This document shows, one piece after another, positions 35,596 through 44,723 of a DNA stretch of 64,000 nucleotides. The DNA comes from Halorussus lipolyticus. GTDB taxonomy: Archaea; Halobacteriota; Halobacteria; Halobacteriales; Haladaptataceae. The stretch is taken from the NCBI RefSeq assembly GCF_029338375.1, contig NZ_CP119804.1, positions 1,116,001-1,180,000 on the forward strand. The letters are read 5' to 3'. The translations under genes and the position numbers were made by a program. Within the stretch, counting starts at the first letter, position 1. Each line of letters begins with the position of its first letter. Under the pieces are notes generated by a model. It was given only the letters and a program-made list of their open reading frames with translations. It did no database searches and had not been told where the DNA came from.

Positions 35596-37086
35596 ATGTC
35601 GAAACGCTGTTGTCGGTCTCTGGCGTACCGACGTGGCGTGAACGGTCGCACGCCGCCCAGAGTTCTCCTCGCAGTCGTCGCCCTCGGGTTGCTGGTTTCG
35701 CTCGCTGTCGGGTTCGTCATCGCCGGCCAGTCGCCCAACCAGCGATACGACCAGTCCGCCGACCTTCTGCCCGAGGAGCGCGAGCAGGTCGTCGGCGACC
35801 GGCGAGGAGTCACGGTCGTCACGGTCCAGAAGGGAGACATGCGAGGACTCTCGGGTGAACTCGTCGCGGTCCGGCCGAACGGGAGCGTCCTCTACCACAC
35901 CGACCGGTACAGTTCCTACTGGGACGTGGACCCGAGTCCGACGGGCGACCGGACAGTCACCTACATCGCCACGAAGTGGCTCAACGAGTCGGTCTGCGGC
36001 AGTGGGCCGATGCTCGCCGACAGAGGAGACTGCCGGCGAAACGTGGTCGAGCGCCTGAACCTGACGACCGGCGAGCGCACTCGACTCTACGCCCACCGGA
36101 TGGAGGGCGGTCGGTGGCACGACGTGGACGTAATCAACGACACTCACCTCCTCGTCGGCGACATCGGCAACGAGGCCGTCTTCGTGGTCGATACCTCGTC
36201 GGGCATCCGCGAGTGGACGTGGACCGCCGAGAGCGACCTGCCGATAACCGGCGGCGGGGAGTACGACGAAGATTGGGTCCACCTCAACGACGTGGAACTG
36301 CTGGACGACGGCCGAATCATGGTCGATTTGCGCAATCAGGACCAAGTGGCCTTCCTGAACCGGAGTACCGGACTCGTGGCTAATTGGACCCTCGGAAGCG
36401 AGGACGACTACGAGATTCTGCGCGAACAGCACAACCCCGACTACATCCCGGCCGAGCGGGGCGGTCCCGCGGTGGTCGTCGCCGACTCCGAGAACGACCG
36501 CATCGTGGAGTACCAGCGCGAGGAGGGCGACTGGAAGCGAACGTGGACGTGGACCGACGAGCAGATGCAGTGGCCCCGAGACGCCGACCGACTTCCGAAC
36601 GGCCACACCCTCGTCACCGACACCATCGGGGACCGCGTGGTCGAGGTGAACGAAGCGGGCGAAATCGTCTGGACCCTGCCGGTAGACCGGGCCTACGAGG
36701 CCGAACGCCTCGGCACCGGCGACGAGAGCGCGGGCGGTCCGAGCGCAGTGAGAGCGACTCTCGAATCCAACCGGGCCGAACCGCGGTCCGGACCCGCCGA
36801 CCGCTTCGAGGAGGCCGTGCGCGGTGTGGTGCCTATCGAAGTACAGAACGGATTGCTGGGCTACTTCTTCCCGTGGTGGATGGGCTTCTACGACGTGCTG
36901 GCGACGTTCGCGCTGGTCGGAACCCTCGCGGTCTGGGGCGGCCTCGAACTGTGGTGGTCGTCGGTGTCGCTCCCGGACCGGGAATCGCTCGGGCGCGAGT
37001 CGGTGCCCTCGATTCGGTCCATCCTGCTGTTGGCGGCGCTGGCGGTCGTGGGCTACGTCGCGTCGGTGGTCGCGTCGCTGGTTTGA
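35596..37086 (+). CDS. Membrane-anchored arylsulfotransferase (ASST)-like propeller protein
   Basis: 496 residues. One N-terminal helix (VLLAVVALGLLVSLAVGFVI), a large external beta-propeller and C-terminal helices (MGFYDVLATFALVGTLAVWG and ILLLAALAVVGYVASVV). Repeats such as VNEAGEIVWTLPVD, HDVDVINDTHLLVGDIGNEA and DADRLPNGHTLVTDTIGDRV follow the ASST (PF14269/PF05935) pattern, and HLNDVELLDDGRIMV gives a conserved His. A sulfotransferase role is uncertain; many haloarchaeal members may be structural. The outer domain carries several NxS/T sequons. ATG 35596 avoids an unlikely Cys-rich extension. Confidence 0.8.
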   Translation: MSKRCCRSLAYRRGVNGRTPPRVLLAVVALGLLVSLAVGFVIAGQSPNQRYDQSADLLPEEREQVVGDRRGVTVVTVQKGDMRGLSGELVAVRPNGSVLYHTDRYSSYWDVDPSPTGDRTVTYIATKWLNESVCGSGPMLADRGDCRRNVVERLNLTTGERTRLYAHRMEGGRWHDVDVINDTHLLVGDIGNEAVFVVDTSSGIREWTWTAESDLPITGGGEYDEDWVHLNDVELLDDGRIMVDLRNQDQVAFLNRSTGLVANWTLGSEDDYEILREQHNPDYIPAERGGPAVVVADSENDRIVEYQREEGDWKRTWTWTDEQMQWPRDADRLPNGHTLVTDTIGDRVVEVNEAGEIVWTLPVDRAYEAERLGTGDESAGGPSAVRATLESNRAEPRSGPADRFEEAVRGVVPIEVQNGLLGYFFPWWMGFYDVLATFALVGTLAVWGGLELWWSSVSLPDRESLGRESVPSIRSILLLAALAVVGYVASVVASLV

Positions 37087-37146
37087 GGCCTCCGAATCGG
37101 GGAGGCAAGTGGGTTTATTTGGGCCGGACGCTTAGTCGGGGGCGTA

Positions 37147-37956
37147 ATGAGCATCCGGCGGCTGGTGCGGGGCACCATCGAGTGGGAGCGACTCGAAGCG
37201 GTCTTCGCGGAGTTCGCCCGGCGCTACGACCGGCTGGAACTCCGGGTGGAATTTCTGGACGCCGACAACTGGCTCTCGACGCCGTGCGTCGTGGACGAAC
37301 GCTGGTTCGTCAAAATCATCACCAAACAGAACTCGCTGGTCCACGCGCTCTTTACCGGAGCGCGTAACCTCGGGGCGTTCTCGTCGGGCACCGAAGGCTT
37401 CTTCGAGCATTCGGCGGGACCGGTCGAGATGGCCCGACAGGAGTTGGAGGCCACCGAGCGCATGCGCGAAATCGGGCTGAACGCGCCCGCTCCCACCGAG
37501 GTCTTCGAGGTGGACGACATGGCCGTCCTCGTGATGGAGTACCTGCCGGACTTCCGGACCTTCGACGAGATGGGTGCCGAGGAGGTCGAACTCCTCGCGC
37601 CCGACGTCTTCGAGTCGCTGTCTGCGATGCACGACCACCGACTGGCCCACGGCGACCTGCGGGGAGAGAACGTCCTCGTCCACGACGGCGAGGTCTACTT
37701 CATCGACGCGACCACGGTCCGCGAGGACGCCATCGACGAGGCCCGGTCCTACGATTTGGCCTGCGCGCTGGCCGCGCTCGAACCCCGAATCGGTGCGACC
37801 GAATCAGTCGCGTCTGCGGCCGAACACTACTCGGCCGACCAGTTGCTCTCTGCGAGGGAGTTTCTGGACTTCGTGAACATCCGACCCGACCACGACTTCG
37901 ACGCGGTGAGCGTCAAGGGCGAAATCGAGAAGCTGGCCGACTCGAACGGCGAGTGA
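37147..37956 (+). CDS. RIO/Bud32-like protein kinase-fold protein
   Basis: 269 residues. WFVKIITKQN has the ATP-binding Lys; the catalytic loop is HRLAHGDLRGENVLVHDG (HGDL..xN); the metal site is VYFIDATTV, with Asp of the DFG-equivalent. This is the compact RIO/Bud32-like pattern lacking an activation segment. The substrate is unknown. It follows the ASST-like gene by 60 bases on the same strand and may be cotranscribed with it. Confidence 0.75.
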   Translation: MSIRRLVRGTIEWERLEAVFAEFARRYDRLELRVEFLDADNWLSTPCVVDERWFVKIITKQNSLVHALFTGARNLGAFSSGTEGFFEHSAGPVEMARQELEATERMREIGLNAPAPTEVFEVDDMAVLVMEYLPDFRTFDEMGAEEVELLAPDVFESLSAMHDHRLAHGDLRGENVLVHDGEVYFIDATTVREDAIDEARSYDLACALAALEPRIGATESVASAAEHYSADQLLSAREFLDFVNIRPDHDFDAVSVKGEIEKLADSNGE

Positions 37957-38075
37957 CGGGCAGTCGAGAGGTAGATATTCGGCCGAAGTGGGGCGTGAAA
38001 GAGTGTCAAACTCTCGGATAAGGAACCAGAATTGGGAGACTTTTTATCCGTGCCCGTCCCAATTTTTGCCAGAGC

Positions 38076-39614
38076 ATGAGTCAGCAAGCCAGCGAGGAGA
38101 CCTACCAGCACTACATCGGCGGCGAGTGGACCGAGGGAACCGGCGACGAAACGTTCGAGAGCGTAGACCCCTCGAATCAGGAAGTACTGGGCGAGTTCCA
38201 CCGCGGAACCGAACAGGACGTAGACGACGCCCTGTCAGCGGCCAAGGAGGCCGAGGACGAGTGGGCCAGCCTCTCGTACATCGACCGCGCGGAGTACCTC
38301 TGGGACGTCTACCACGAACTCAAAGAGCGAACCGACGAACTCGGCGAAGTCGTGACCAAGGAGTGCGGCAAGGAGATTTCGGAAGGCAAGGCCGACGTGG
38401 TGGAGGCCGCCCACATGGTCGAATGGGCCGCGGGCAACGCCCGCCACCCCCACGGCGACGTGGTGCCCTCCGAAATCGGCAGTAAGGACGCCTACATGCG
38501 CCGGAAGCCGCGGGGCGTCATCGGTTGCATCACGCCGTGGAACTTCCCGGTCGCCATCCCGTTCTGGCACATGGCCTTGGCGCTGGTCGAGGGCAACACG
38601 GTCGTCTGGAAGCCCGCCGAGCAGACGCCGTGGTGCGGCCAAATCATCGCCGAGATGATGGTCGATGCGGGCATCCCGGAAGGCGTCTTCAACATGGTCC
38701 AAGGCTTCGGCGACGCCGGCAACGCCATCGTGGAGGACGACCGCGTGGACACCGTTCTCTTTACGGGGAGTAGCGAGGTCGGCCACAAAATCGCGGGCAA
38801 GGTCGGCGGCGAACCCGGCAAACTCGCGGCCTGCGAGATGGGCGGCAAGAACGGTATCGTCGTGACCGAGAACGCGGACCTCGACATCGCGGTCCACTCG
38901 GCCATCATGTCCTCGTTCAAGACGACCGGCCAGCGCTGTGTCTCCAGCGAGCGCCTCATCGTCCACGAGGACGTCTACGACGAGTTCAAGGAGCGCTACG
39001 TCGAACTCGCCAAAGAGGTCTCGGTCGGCGACCCCCTCGACGAGGACACCTTCATGGGTCCGATGGTCAACGAGGAGCAGGTCGAGAAGTTCGGCAAGTA
39101 CAACGACCTCGCCCGCGAGGAGGGCGCGAACGTTCTCGTGGACCGCGAGGAACTCGACGCCGACGAGATTCCCGAGGGTCACGACGACGGCTACTGGGTC
39201 GGTCCGTTCGTCTACGAAATCGACTACGACGAGGACCTGCGCTGTATCAAGGAGGAGGTCTTCGGTCCCCACGTCGCTCTCATCGAGTACTCCGGCGACA
39301 TGGACCGCGCGATGGAGATTCACAACGACACGCCCTACGGACTCGCCGGCGCGGTCATCTCCGAGGACTACCGCCAAGTCAACCAGTTCCGCGACGAGGC
39401 CGAACTCGGGCTTGCCTACGGCAACCTGCCGTGCATCGGCGCGGAGGTCCAACTGCCCTTCGGCGGCGTGAAGAAGTCCGGCAACGGCTACCCGAGCGCC
39501 CGCGAGGCCATCGAGGCCGTCACCGAGCGCACCGCGTGGACCGTGAACAACTCGAAGGACATCGAGATGGCGCAGGGTCTGAGCGCGGACATCAAGACCG
39601 AATCCGACGATTGA
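38076..39614 (+). CDS. Aldehyde dehydrogenase (NAD(P)-dependent)
   Basis: 512 residues. The cofactor site is GCITPWNFPVAIPFWHMALA and LFTGSSEVGHKIA; the general base is Glu254 in ACEMGGKNGIVV; the nucleophile is Cys288 in TTGQRCVSSERLIVHED; the C-terminus has LPFGGVKKSGNGYPSAREAI. This is a full-length ALDH of the succinate-semialdehyde/aliphatic type. The acidic N-terminus and surface are haloarchaeal. Transcribed alone behind an AT-rich promoter (TTTTTATCC near 38041). Confidence 0.93.
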   Translation: MSQQASEETYQHYIGGEWTEGTGDETFESVDPSNQEVLGEFHRGTEQDVDDALSAAKEAEDEWASLSYIDRAEYLWDVYHELKERTDELGEVVTKECGKEISEGKADVVEAAHMVEWAAGNARHPHGDVVPSEIGSKDAYMRRKPRGVIGCITPWNFPVAIPFWHMALALVEGNTVVWKPAEQTPWCGQIIAEMMVDAGIPEGVFNMVQGFGDAGNAIVEDDRVDTVLFTGSSEVGHKIAGKVGGEPGKLAACEMGGKNGIVVTENADLDIAVHSAIMSSFKTTGQRCVSSERLIVHEDVYDEFKERYVELAKEVSVGDPLDEDTFMGPMVNEEQVEKFGKYNDLAREEGANVLVDREELDADEIPEGHDDGYWVGPFVYEIDYDEDLRCIKEEVFGPHVALIEYSGDMDRAMEIHNDTPYGLAGAVISEDYRQVNQFRDEAELGLAYGNLPCIGAEVQLPFGGVKKSGNGYPSAREAIEAVTERTAWTVNNSKDIEMAQGLSADIKTESDD

Positions 39615-40028
39615 ACGGCGAGGCCCTCGCGGCCGAGCAACTTCCAATCTCGGATTCGTTGAAAGCGACGACTAAGCCGCCAACTGAGTAAACGAATTTC
39701 CTTTTTTAGGACGCGGCGATTGATTAGGAATTGAGACCACAGAATCCCGACTTCGCACCCGGCGCGCGCTGGCGGGGCTTCATGCCCCGCCAACCGCGCG
39801 AGGGACGAACGACCGAGCGAAGCGACGGGCGTGAGGAGGTTGGGGAGGACGAGGTGCGGTATGATTTGCTCAAGCCTGAAGCTAGCTTCTCGCCGCTTTT
39901 TCCGTTAACTAGAACACCGTCGAGAAATAACCGCCACCGCCAGAGCAACCTATGGGTTGCTAAAGACCAAATATAGTGATTTAAAACATACTCATAGGGT
40001 GCCAAAACAATAAATAAGAATCCGGCCC
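39615..40028. other. Intergenic region carrying a dispersed repeat and palindromes
   Basis: About 414 bases with no convincing gene. It holds a 9-bp hairpin TGGCGGGGC-TTCAT-GCCCCGCCA (39770-39792), the 12-base palindrome GAAGCTAGCTTC (39878-39889), and three blocks shared in order and inverted with 63883-63993. An AT-rich segment (39958-40020) precedes the end of the minus-strand HTH gene. Confidence 0.6.
39770..39889 (+). repeat. Dispersed haloarchaeal repeat, copy 1
   Basis: Shares with the right end of the window (opposite orientation) the blocks CGCGCGAGGGACGA (39795-39808), TGGGGAGGACGAGG (39841-39854) and GCTCAAGCCTGAAGCTAGC (39868-39886, one mismatch). The hairpin in front of the first block may mark one edge. 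No transposase is present; it could be a non-autonomous element or a conserved intergenic motif. Confidence 0.65.
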
Positions 40029-40601
40029 TTACTCCGTGAGTCGCAGTAGCTTCGGCCCCTCGACGGCCATCACGAACGACACGCTGAGCATCATGAACGT
40101 CACTGTCAGCATCCCGTAGAGGCTTTCGGTCGTCATGTGGGTCGTCGGCGTCGTCCCCAGCCAGTTGCCCGCGATGACCGCGCTCCCGATAACCGCCGTC
40201 CAGAGGAAGTAGCGACTCCACTGGTGGGAGTACCGACCGCGCTGTGGCTCCTCCACGTCGAGGAATCGACGGACGTACTCGGCGTCGCCGGTCAGTTTGA
40301 CCACGCGTTCGTCGGCGTCGTAGGCCACGATGCCGTGGTCGCTCAGTCGCGGGATGTGAGTCTGATAGAGCGAGGAGTACACCTGCTTTCGCTGGCGTGA
40401 CGAGAGGTCGGTGACGGCGGTGTCGTTCTCCCACGCGGCGATGCGTGAACTCAGGTCGGTCAAGGTAATCTCGCGTTCGTCCAGTAGGTGGCGGAGGACA
40501 CGCCGACGCCGGGAGTTACCCAAGAGGTCAAACATCACCTCCCGAGATGGTCCAGCCCCACCCGCTCTCGAAGCGCGGGCACCAGTTGTCGCTTCAGTCA
40601 T
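40029..40601 (-). CDS. DUF7344-type winged-helix protein with two C-terminal membrane helices
   Basis: 190 residues. MFDLLGNSRRRRVLRHLLDE starts the winged helix; KQVYSSLYQTHIPRLSDHGI and VVKLTGDAEYVRRFL complete it. Two hydrophobic helices follow (YFLWTAVIGSAVIAGNWLG and YGMLTVTFMMLSVSFVMAV). A membrane-tethered transcription regulator is therefore likely. It shares its HTH type with the gene at 4056-4433. Confidence 0.8.
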   Translation of the reverse strand: MTEATTGARASRAGGAGPSREVMFDLLGNSRRRRVLRHLLDEREITLTDLSSRIAAWENDTAVTDLSSRQRKQVYSSLYQTHIPRLSDHGIVAYDADERVVKLTGDAEYVRRFLDVEEPQRGRYSHQWSRYFLWTAVIGSAVIAGNWLGTTPTTHMTTESLYGMLTVTFMMLSVSFVMAVEGPKLLRLTE

Positions 40602-40883
40602 CTGTCTATTAGCGTAAATTTACGTCTACACCGTAATTAAAATTCGGGTTTTGAGCCTTGTGGCCGTCGGACGAACCGCTGACATTTCGGCGTCCGCCGA
40701 AACCGAGTTTCGGGCCGTCTGCTCACTCGGTGGTTTCGCCCGGAAGTTCGTGGACGCGGCGGCGGGCGAAGTCCCCTCGCACTGCTCGCCGCCGACCGCT
40801 CGATACTCCTCGGCCGTGGGGCGTCTGCCGGTCGAAACCGGTGCGAAGACGTTCGTTGCGCCGATTAGCGCCGATTCGTGTCG

Positions 40884-41687
40884 CTACGTGCGTCGGTCGC
40901 GCCACGCCGGGAACTCGTCGCGGACCGCCTCGACGCGCCCGAGGTCCACGTCGGTCACCACGAGGTCCGGGTCGTCGCCGGTACTCGCAAGCGTCGTCCC
41001 CCACGGGTCGTAGACCGTCGAGCGCCCCAACAGCGAGGCGTCCTCGAAGTCGCCCGACCCGTTGACCGTGGCGACGAAAAACTGGTTTTCGACCGCTCGG
41101 GCGCGGGGCAGTAGCTTCCAGTGTTCGACCCGAGGGTAGGGCCACGCACTCGGAACCAGCACGAGGTCCGCGCCCGCCTCGGCAATCGACCGGTAGAGTT
41201 CGGGAAACCGGAGGTCGTAGCAGGTGGTCATCCCCACCGTCGCCCCCTCGAACTCGGCGATACCGAGGGTCTCGCCCGGCACGAGCATCTCGGCCTCGGC
41301 CGAGTCGTAGCCGAACAGGTGGTGTTTGCGGTAGACCGCGAGTCGGTTCCCCTCGCGGTCGAACAGGACCGAGGAGTTCGCCAGTCCCTCGTCGGCGGGC
41401 GTCTCGACGCTCTCAGTTTCGGCGAGGTCCTCCACGATGCTCCCCGCGAGGACGCCCACCCCGTGTTCTCGGGCGGCGTCCGCGATGCGTTCGAGCGTGG
41501 GACCCTCGATTGGTTCGGCCGCCCGCTGGTAGGTCTCGAACGAGAAGTAGCCGACGGTGAAGATTTCCGGGAGCGCCACGAGGTCCGCGCCGCGATTTGC
41601 GGCCTCGGCGATGGCCTCCTCGGCGCGCTCGCGGTTGGTCTCGACCGCTCCGGCCTCGATGTCGAGTTGGGCGAGCGCGAGTCTCAC
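40884..41687 (-). CDS. Carbon-nitrogen hydrolase (nitrilase superfamily)
   Basis: 267 residues. The Glu-Lys-Cys triad is visible: Glu41 in LVALPEIF, Lys121 in YRKHHLFG and Cys156 in MTTCYDLRFPELYR. The fold and length fit an amidase such as omega-amidase or N-carbamoyl hydrolase; the substrate is not set. The GTG start overlaps the stop of the SRPBCC gene (GTGA on the minus strand), so the two are translationally coupled. Confidence 0.88.
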   Translation of the reverse strand: MRLALAQLDIEAGAVETNRERAEEAIAEAANRGADLVALPEIFTVGYFSFETYQRAAEPIEGPTLERIADAAREHGVGVLAGSIVEDLAETESVETPADEGLANSSVLFDREGNRLAVYRKHHLFGYDSAEAEMLVPGETLGIAEFEGATVGMTTCYDLRFPELYRSIAEAGADLVLVPSAWPYPRVEHWKLLPRARAVENQFFVATVNGSGDFEDASLLGRSTVYDPWGTTLASTGDDPDLVVTDVDLGRVEAVRDEFPAWRDRRT

Positions 41688-42106
41688 GGTGCGGCCTCCT
41701 TCCGGAGTGCGGCCTCCAGATTATCGAGTTCCTTGTCGAGGTTCTTCTTGAAGTAGCGTTCGATGCCGGGCACCTTCCCTTCGACCGTGAACCGGTTGAC
41801 GAGTTGGCTCCCCCCGTCGGCCTCGCGTATCTCGTGTTCGCCGGTCACGCGGAGCGCCGACGAGCGCCCGACGAACTTGACGTACCGGGGTGGGTCGCGC
41901 TCTACGTCCTCGGTCCGGACCGGCACGGTGCTGTCGAGGAACGGAATCGGGACCTTGATGTGCCAAATCGACGAATACTCGCCGGTCTTCTCGTAGTCGG
42001 CGACGACGCTGATTGTCCTCGCACGTTTCTCCGGGTCCGCGATAAATTCCCACACGTTCTCCGGCGAAACCCCGAGGTCAAAGGTTCGCTCCACCCGGAC
42101 AGTCAT
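41684..42106 (-). CDS. SRPBCC (START/polyketide cyclase-like) family protein
   Basis: 140 residues. MTVRVERTFDLGVSPENVWE opens the helix-grip fold; VPIPFLDSTVPVRTEDVERD and SALRVTGEHEIREADGGSQL form strands; the C-terminal helix is YFKKNLDKELDNLEAALRK. It is probably a small-ligand-binding or coenzyme A ester-related protein. It is coupled to the nitrilase gene by a four-base overlap. Confidence 0.82.
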   Translation of the reverse strand: MTVRVERTFDLGVSPENVWEFIADPEKRARTISVVADYEKTGEYSSIWHIKVPIPFLDSTVPVRTEDVERDPPRYVKFVGRSSALRVTGEHEIREADGGSQLVNRFTVEGKVPGIERYFKKNLDKELDNLEAALRKEAAP

Positions 42107-42197
42107 ACCCGGATTTGGGACCCCGTGGTCAAAAATCCGCCGGACCGCCCCGATGTCGTCTGCGCTCCGCAGGGGCTATCCGTCCGCATTTCACGGA

Positions 42198-42422
42198 CTA
42201 TCCCGGCGTTACCTTCCACGTCGTAGACTTCGCGCGCCCCCACTTCTCTATGTCTACCTCCTCGCTTTTCTCCGCGAGCTTCGGAAGTCTAACACCGACC
42301 TGCTTCGAAGAGAGGCCGAGTTGTTCGGCGATGTTCTTCGAGCGGAAGTAACGCTCACCCTTAGAGACGCTCTCGCTCAAATATGCGAGGATGCGCCGTT
42401 CCTCGTCGGTGTAATCAGTCAT
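42198..42422 (-). CDS. Small haloarchaeal protein, DUF7123-like
   Basis: 74 residues. DYTDEERRILAYLSESVSKG, ERYFRSKNIAEQLGLSSKQV and EKWGRAKSTTWKV match the compact winged-helix-like family I know as DUF7123. The pattern (recognition helix IAEQLGLSSKQVG) suggests DNA binding. ATG 42422 fits the family start better than codons further upstream. Confidence 0.75.
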   Translation of the reverse strand: MTDYTDEERRILAYLSESVSKGERYFRSKNIAEQLGLSSKQVGVRLPKLAEKSEEVDIEKWGRAKSTTWKVTPG

Positions 42423-42531
42423 CCTCACACCCGTATAGGGCGTTGTCACCCTTAACGATTTCCCGGTGGAAATCGCTCACTTCGCGGACCTATCGCGCGC
42501 CGAGAAGACCGGAGAGTCGCCCCAGAGCAGT

Positions 42532-42720
42532 CTACTTCCAAAAGAGGTGGACCGCGGCGACCGCCAGCACGCCCGCGGTCACTGCACCAGCGAAGCCCCA
42601 CGCGGCGAGTTCGCTTCCCGGTTCGACGAACATCGCTACCGTCGCGCCCGCCGCCAGCAGTGTGAACAGCGTGGCGAGTCCGATACCCTTGTCGCTCGCA
42701 ACCGTCTCGTGTTCGGCCAT
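42532..42720 (-). CDS. Small membrane protein, DUF7525-like
   Basis: 62 residues. MAEHETVASDKGIGLATLFT enters a first membrane helix (LFTLLAAGATVAMFV), then a second (LAAWGFAGAVTAGVLAVAAV). I recognise the MAEHETVASDKGIGLA start from a haloarchaeal DUF of unknown role. ATG 42720 is used because it matches that start. Confidence 0.75.
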   Translation of the reverse strand: MAEHETVASDKGIGLATLFTLLAAGATVAMFVEPGSELAAWGFAGAVTAGVLAVAAVHLFWK

Positions 42721-42997
42721 GTCCGGGATTTCCGGCGGCCGCAACTTAGTTCATTCTACTCGGTGTTCGGTGTCGGTGGGGTTTCGCCGACGGCGCGTCC
42801 GTCGCCGGACACCAGCGAGTCGCGCAACTCGGTGTTACTTGAGTAACCACGGACTATGCTCGCGCCGAGGACACGCCGAGAACACCGCCGACAAGGAGTC
42901 GTGGCGAGGAGGCCCGGCCGTAAAAATCCGCGACGCCGGTAGAATTATATTCCCGGCGACGGGATGTACCACCACATGACACGGAGTGTAGACGCTC

Positions 42998-43492
42998 CTG
43001 ATCGAGTTCTTCTCGGGCGATGAGACAGACGTTTCGGTCCGGCGAGACGGCGAATCGATAGTACTGGCGGTCGATGGCTGTGACTACGAACTGACCAGAG
43101 ACGAGGCCGCCGACCTGCAGGACGCGGTTGGAGACGCCCTGACCCAGCGCCGGGAGTTCTTCCGGACTGCGGGAATCCACCGCGAGGACGGCACCTACGA
43201 GGTTGCGCGCCGAGGAGCGGACTCGGCGGGCAACTCCAAGGTGTTCGAGAGTTTCGAGGCCCTGCGTCGCCTGTTCGACCGCCTGCCGGCGGAGTTCTCC
43301 GCCGAGGAGGTCAGTCGAACCGGCATCACCGGGTCGCGCCGCCACATGCTGGTCCGGCACTTCGCCGAGCATCCGGCCTTCGACTGTGACATCACGCGCC
43401 GGAACCCCCTGACCGCCGAGAAGACGAGCGAGGAACAGACTCGCGAGCAAGTCGTCGGAACCGACGAGGGCGAGGTGGTCAGCGCGGATTAG
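42998..43492 (+). CDS. DUF7528-like protein with a broken 5' end
   Basis: The 165-codon open frame encodes FFSGDETDVSVRRDGESIVL, YELTRDEAADLQDAVGDALT, FRTAGIHREDG and GITGSRRHMLVRHFAEHPAF, blocks I know from a conserved haloarchaeal family (DUF7528-like). No ATG, GTG or TTG is in frame before the GTG at 43241, which would delete about half the protein. The expected start MTRSVD is present at 42976 but in another frame, so a one-base indel lies around 42990-42998. This is either a real frameshift, a sequence error, or use of an unusual start such as CTG 42998. Confidence 0.65.
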   Translation: MIEFFSGDETDVSVRRDGESIVLAVDGCDYELTRDEAADLQDAVGDALTQRREFFRTAGIHREDGTYEVARRGADSAGNSKVFESFEALRRLFDRLPAEFSAEEVSRTGITGSRRHMLVRHFAEHPAFDCDITRRNPLTAEKTSEEQTREQVVGTDEGEVVSAD

Positions 43493-43640
43493 GCAGTCTC
43501 GAACAGATAATCATTTGTTTCGGCAACGTAATTGTTTTTCACCCAATTGTAAAATTGTCTTTTCTCGGACAGCGGACGGTGCGTTTCGGGGTCGGTACCG
43601 CCGAACGCGGGTCGGGCGGGCGAAAAGCGGGTGGCGGAAC

Positions 43641-44669
43641 TCAGTTGATGGTGGTGTGTTCGCTCTCCTCGTTGAGCGCGAGGTTGGCGGCGATTTCGGC
43701 GTTTCGCATGGCGTACTGGGCGGTCTGCTGGAGGCTGACCAGCACCTCGCGGACCGCCAACAGCGAATCGTTGTCCATCTCGGGCAGGTCCGACAGGATT
43801 TCGCTCTCCCGGTCGCCGATTTCGTGGAACAGCGCCCGGACCTCCAGCGTCTTGTCGTAATCGCGTTCGACCGCCGCTTGGACCGCCAAAGCCGTGATTT
43901 CGTCCACTTGGTCGGTGAACTCCCGGATACGCCGCATCGTCTGGCCGTCCACGTCCAAGGTGTGGCCTTCTGCTTCGAGGACGATTTCGGCGATGTCCTC
44001 GGCGTTGTCCGCGGTGAGTTCGAGGTTCTTGGCGATGGACCGGTAGCCGATGAGCGGGAACCCGCTGTCCAAATCGACCGCCCGCGCCAGCGTCGGGTTC
44101 TGGTAGGCCGTGAAAATGAGCCTCAGCAGGAGGACGAAAATCTTGTTCGCCTGTCGCTCCCGGTTGAGTGCGCGCTGAGCGAGGTCCGGGTTGCCGTGGG
44201 CCAGCGCCTTGACCGCCTCGCCGCGCATGGTCGAACCGGTGTTTTCGAGGCGTTCGAGCAGATTGTCGAGGCTGAAGTCCTCGGGGTCCACCGAACACCG
44301 GATGGCGATGCTGTTGGGGGTCTCCTCGACCACGCCAAGCCCCATCAGTTGGGTCTCGGCCTTGTAGACGGCGTTGATGTGTTCGCTGTCGAGGGTCTCC
44401 TCGCTCTCGACGTGGATGACCCGCCGCCCGAGGACGTACTGGGCGACGATGGCGCGCTCCACCGCGTCGGCGTCCAGATTCTCGGCGTGGATAACTGCCT
44501 CGGACTCCTCGGTGTGGGCCGACTCGGGCAGGACCGTCAGGGTGCCCTTGCCGCCCATCCGGAGCGACACCTCGTCGCCCTTCTCGACGTTGTTCTCCTT
44601 GGCCCACTCCGCCGGCAGAGTCATCGCCAGCGTCGAGGGACCTAACCGCTGTACCTTGCGCGTCTCCAT
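43641..44669 (-). CDS. PhoU-domain regulator with AbrB/SpoVT-like N-terminus
   Basis: 342 residues. Residues 1-45 (METRKVQRLGPSTLAMTLPA, then EWAKENNVEKGDEVSLR) form a swapped-hairpin AbrB DNA-binding domain. The rest has two PhoU-type helical bundles, with AVKALAHGNPDLAQRALNRE and AVERDYDKTLEVRALFHEIG carrying the D/E-x-x-x-D metal-cluster patterns. This fusion is common in haloarchaea and regulates phosphate or metal uptake. No pst genes are nearby. Confidence 0.88.
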   Translation of the reverse strand: METRKVQRLGPSTLAMTLPAEWAKENNVEKGDEVSLRMGGKGTLTVLPESAHTEESEAVIHAENLDADAVERAIVAQYVLGRRVIHVESEETLDSEHINAVYKAETQLMGLGVVEETPNSIAIRCSVDPEDFSLDNLLERLENTGSTMRGEAVKALAHGNPDLAQRALNRERQANKIFVLLLRLIFTAYQNPTLARAVDLDSGFPLIGYRSIAKNLELTADNAEDIAEIVLEAEGHTLDVDGQTMRRIREFTDQVDEITALAVQAAVERDYDKTLEVRALFHEIGDRESEILSDLPEMDNDSLLAVREVLVSLQQTAQYAMRNAEIAANLALNEESEHTTIN

Positions 44670-44723
44670 ACCTCACCATCCGTCCCAACGACCTTAAATC
44701 TCACTAGGAGACAGCCATTTTCC

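Noticed and set aside
39770..39889. Insertion sequence of the IS200/IS605 type at the 39.8-kb repeat
   Set aside because: The hairpins resemble IS200/605 ends, but no transposase or OrfB-like gene is present in the gap or at the second copy.
40602..40883. Open frames between the HTH membrane protein and the nitrilase gene
   Set aside because: Products are low-complexity and Arg/Ser-rich; nothing supports coding in this 282-base gap.
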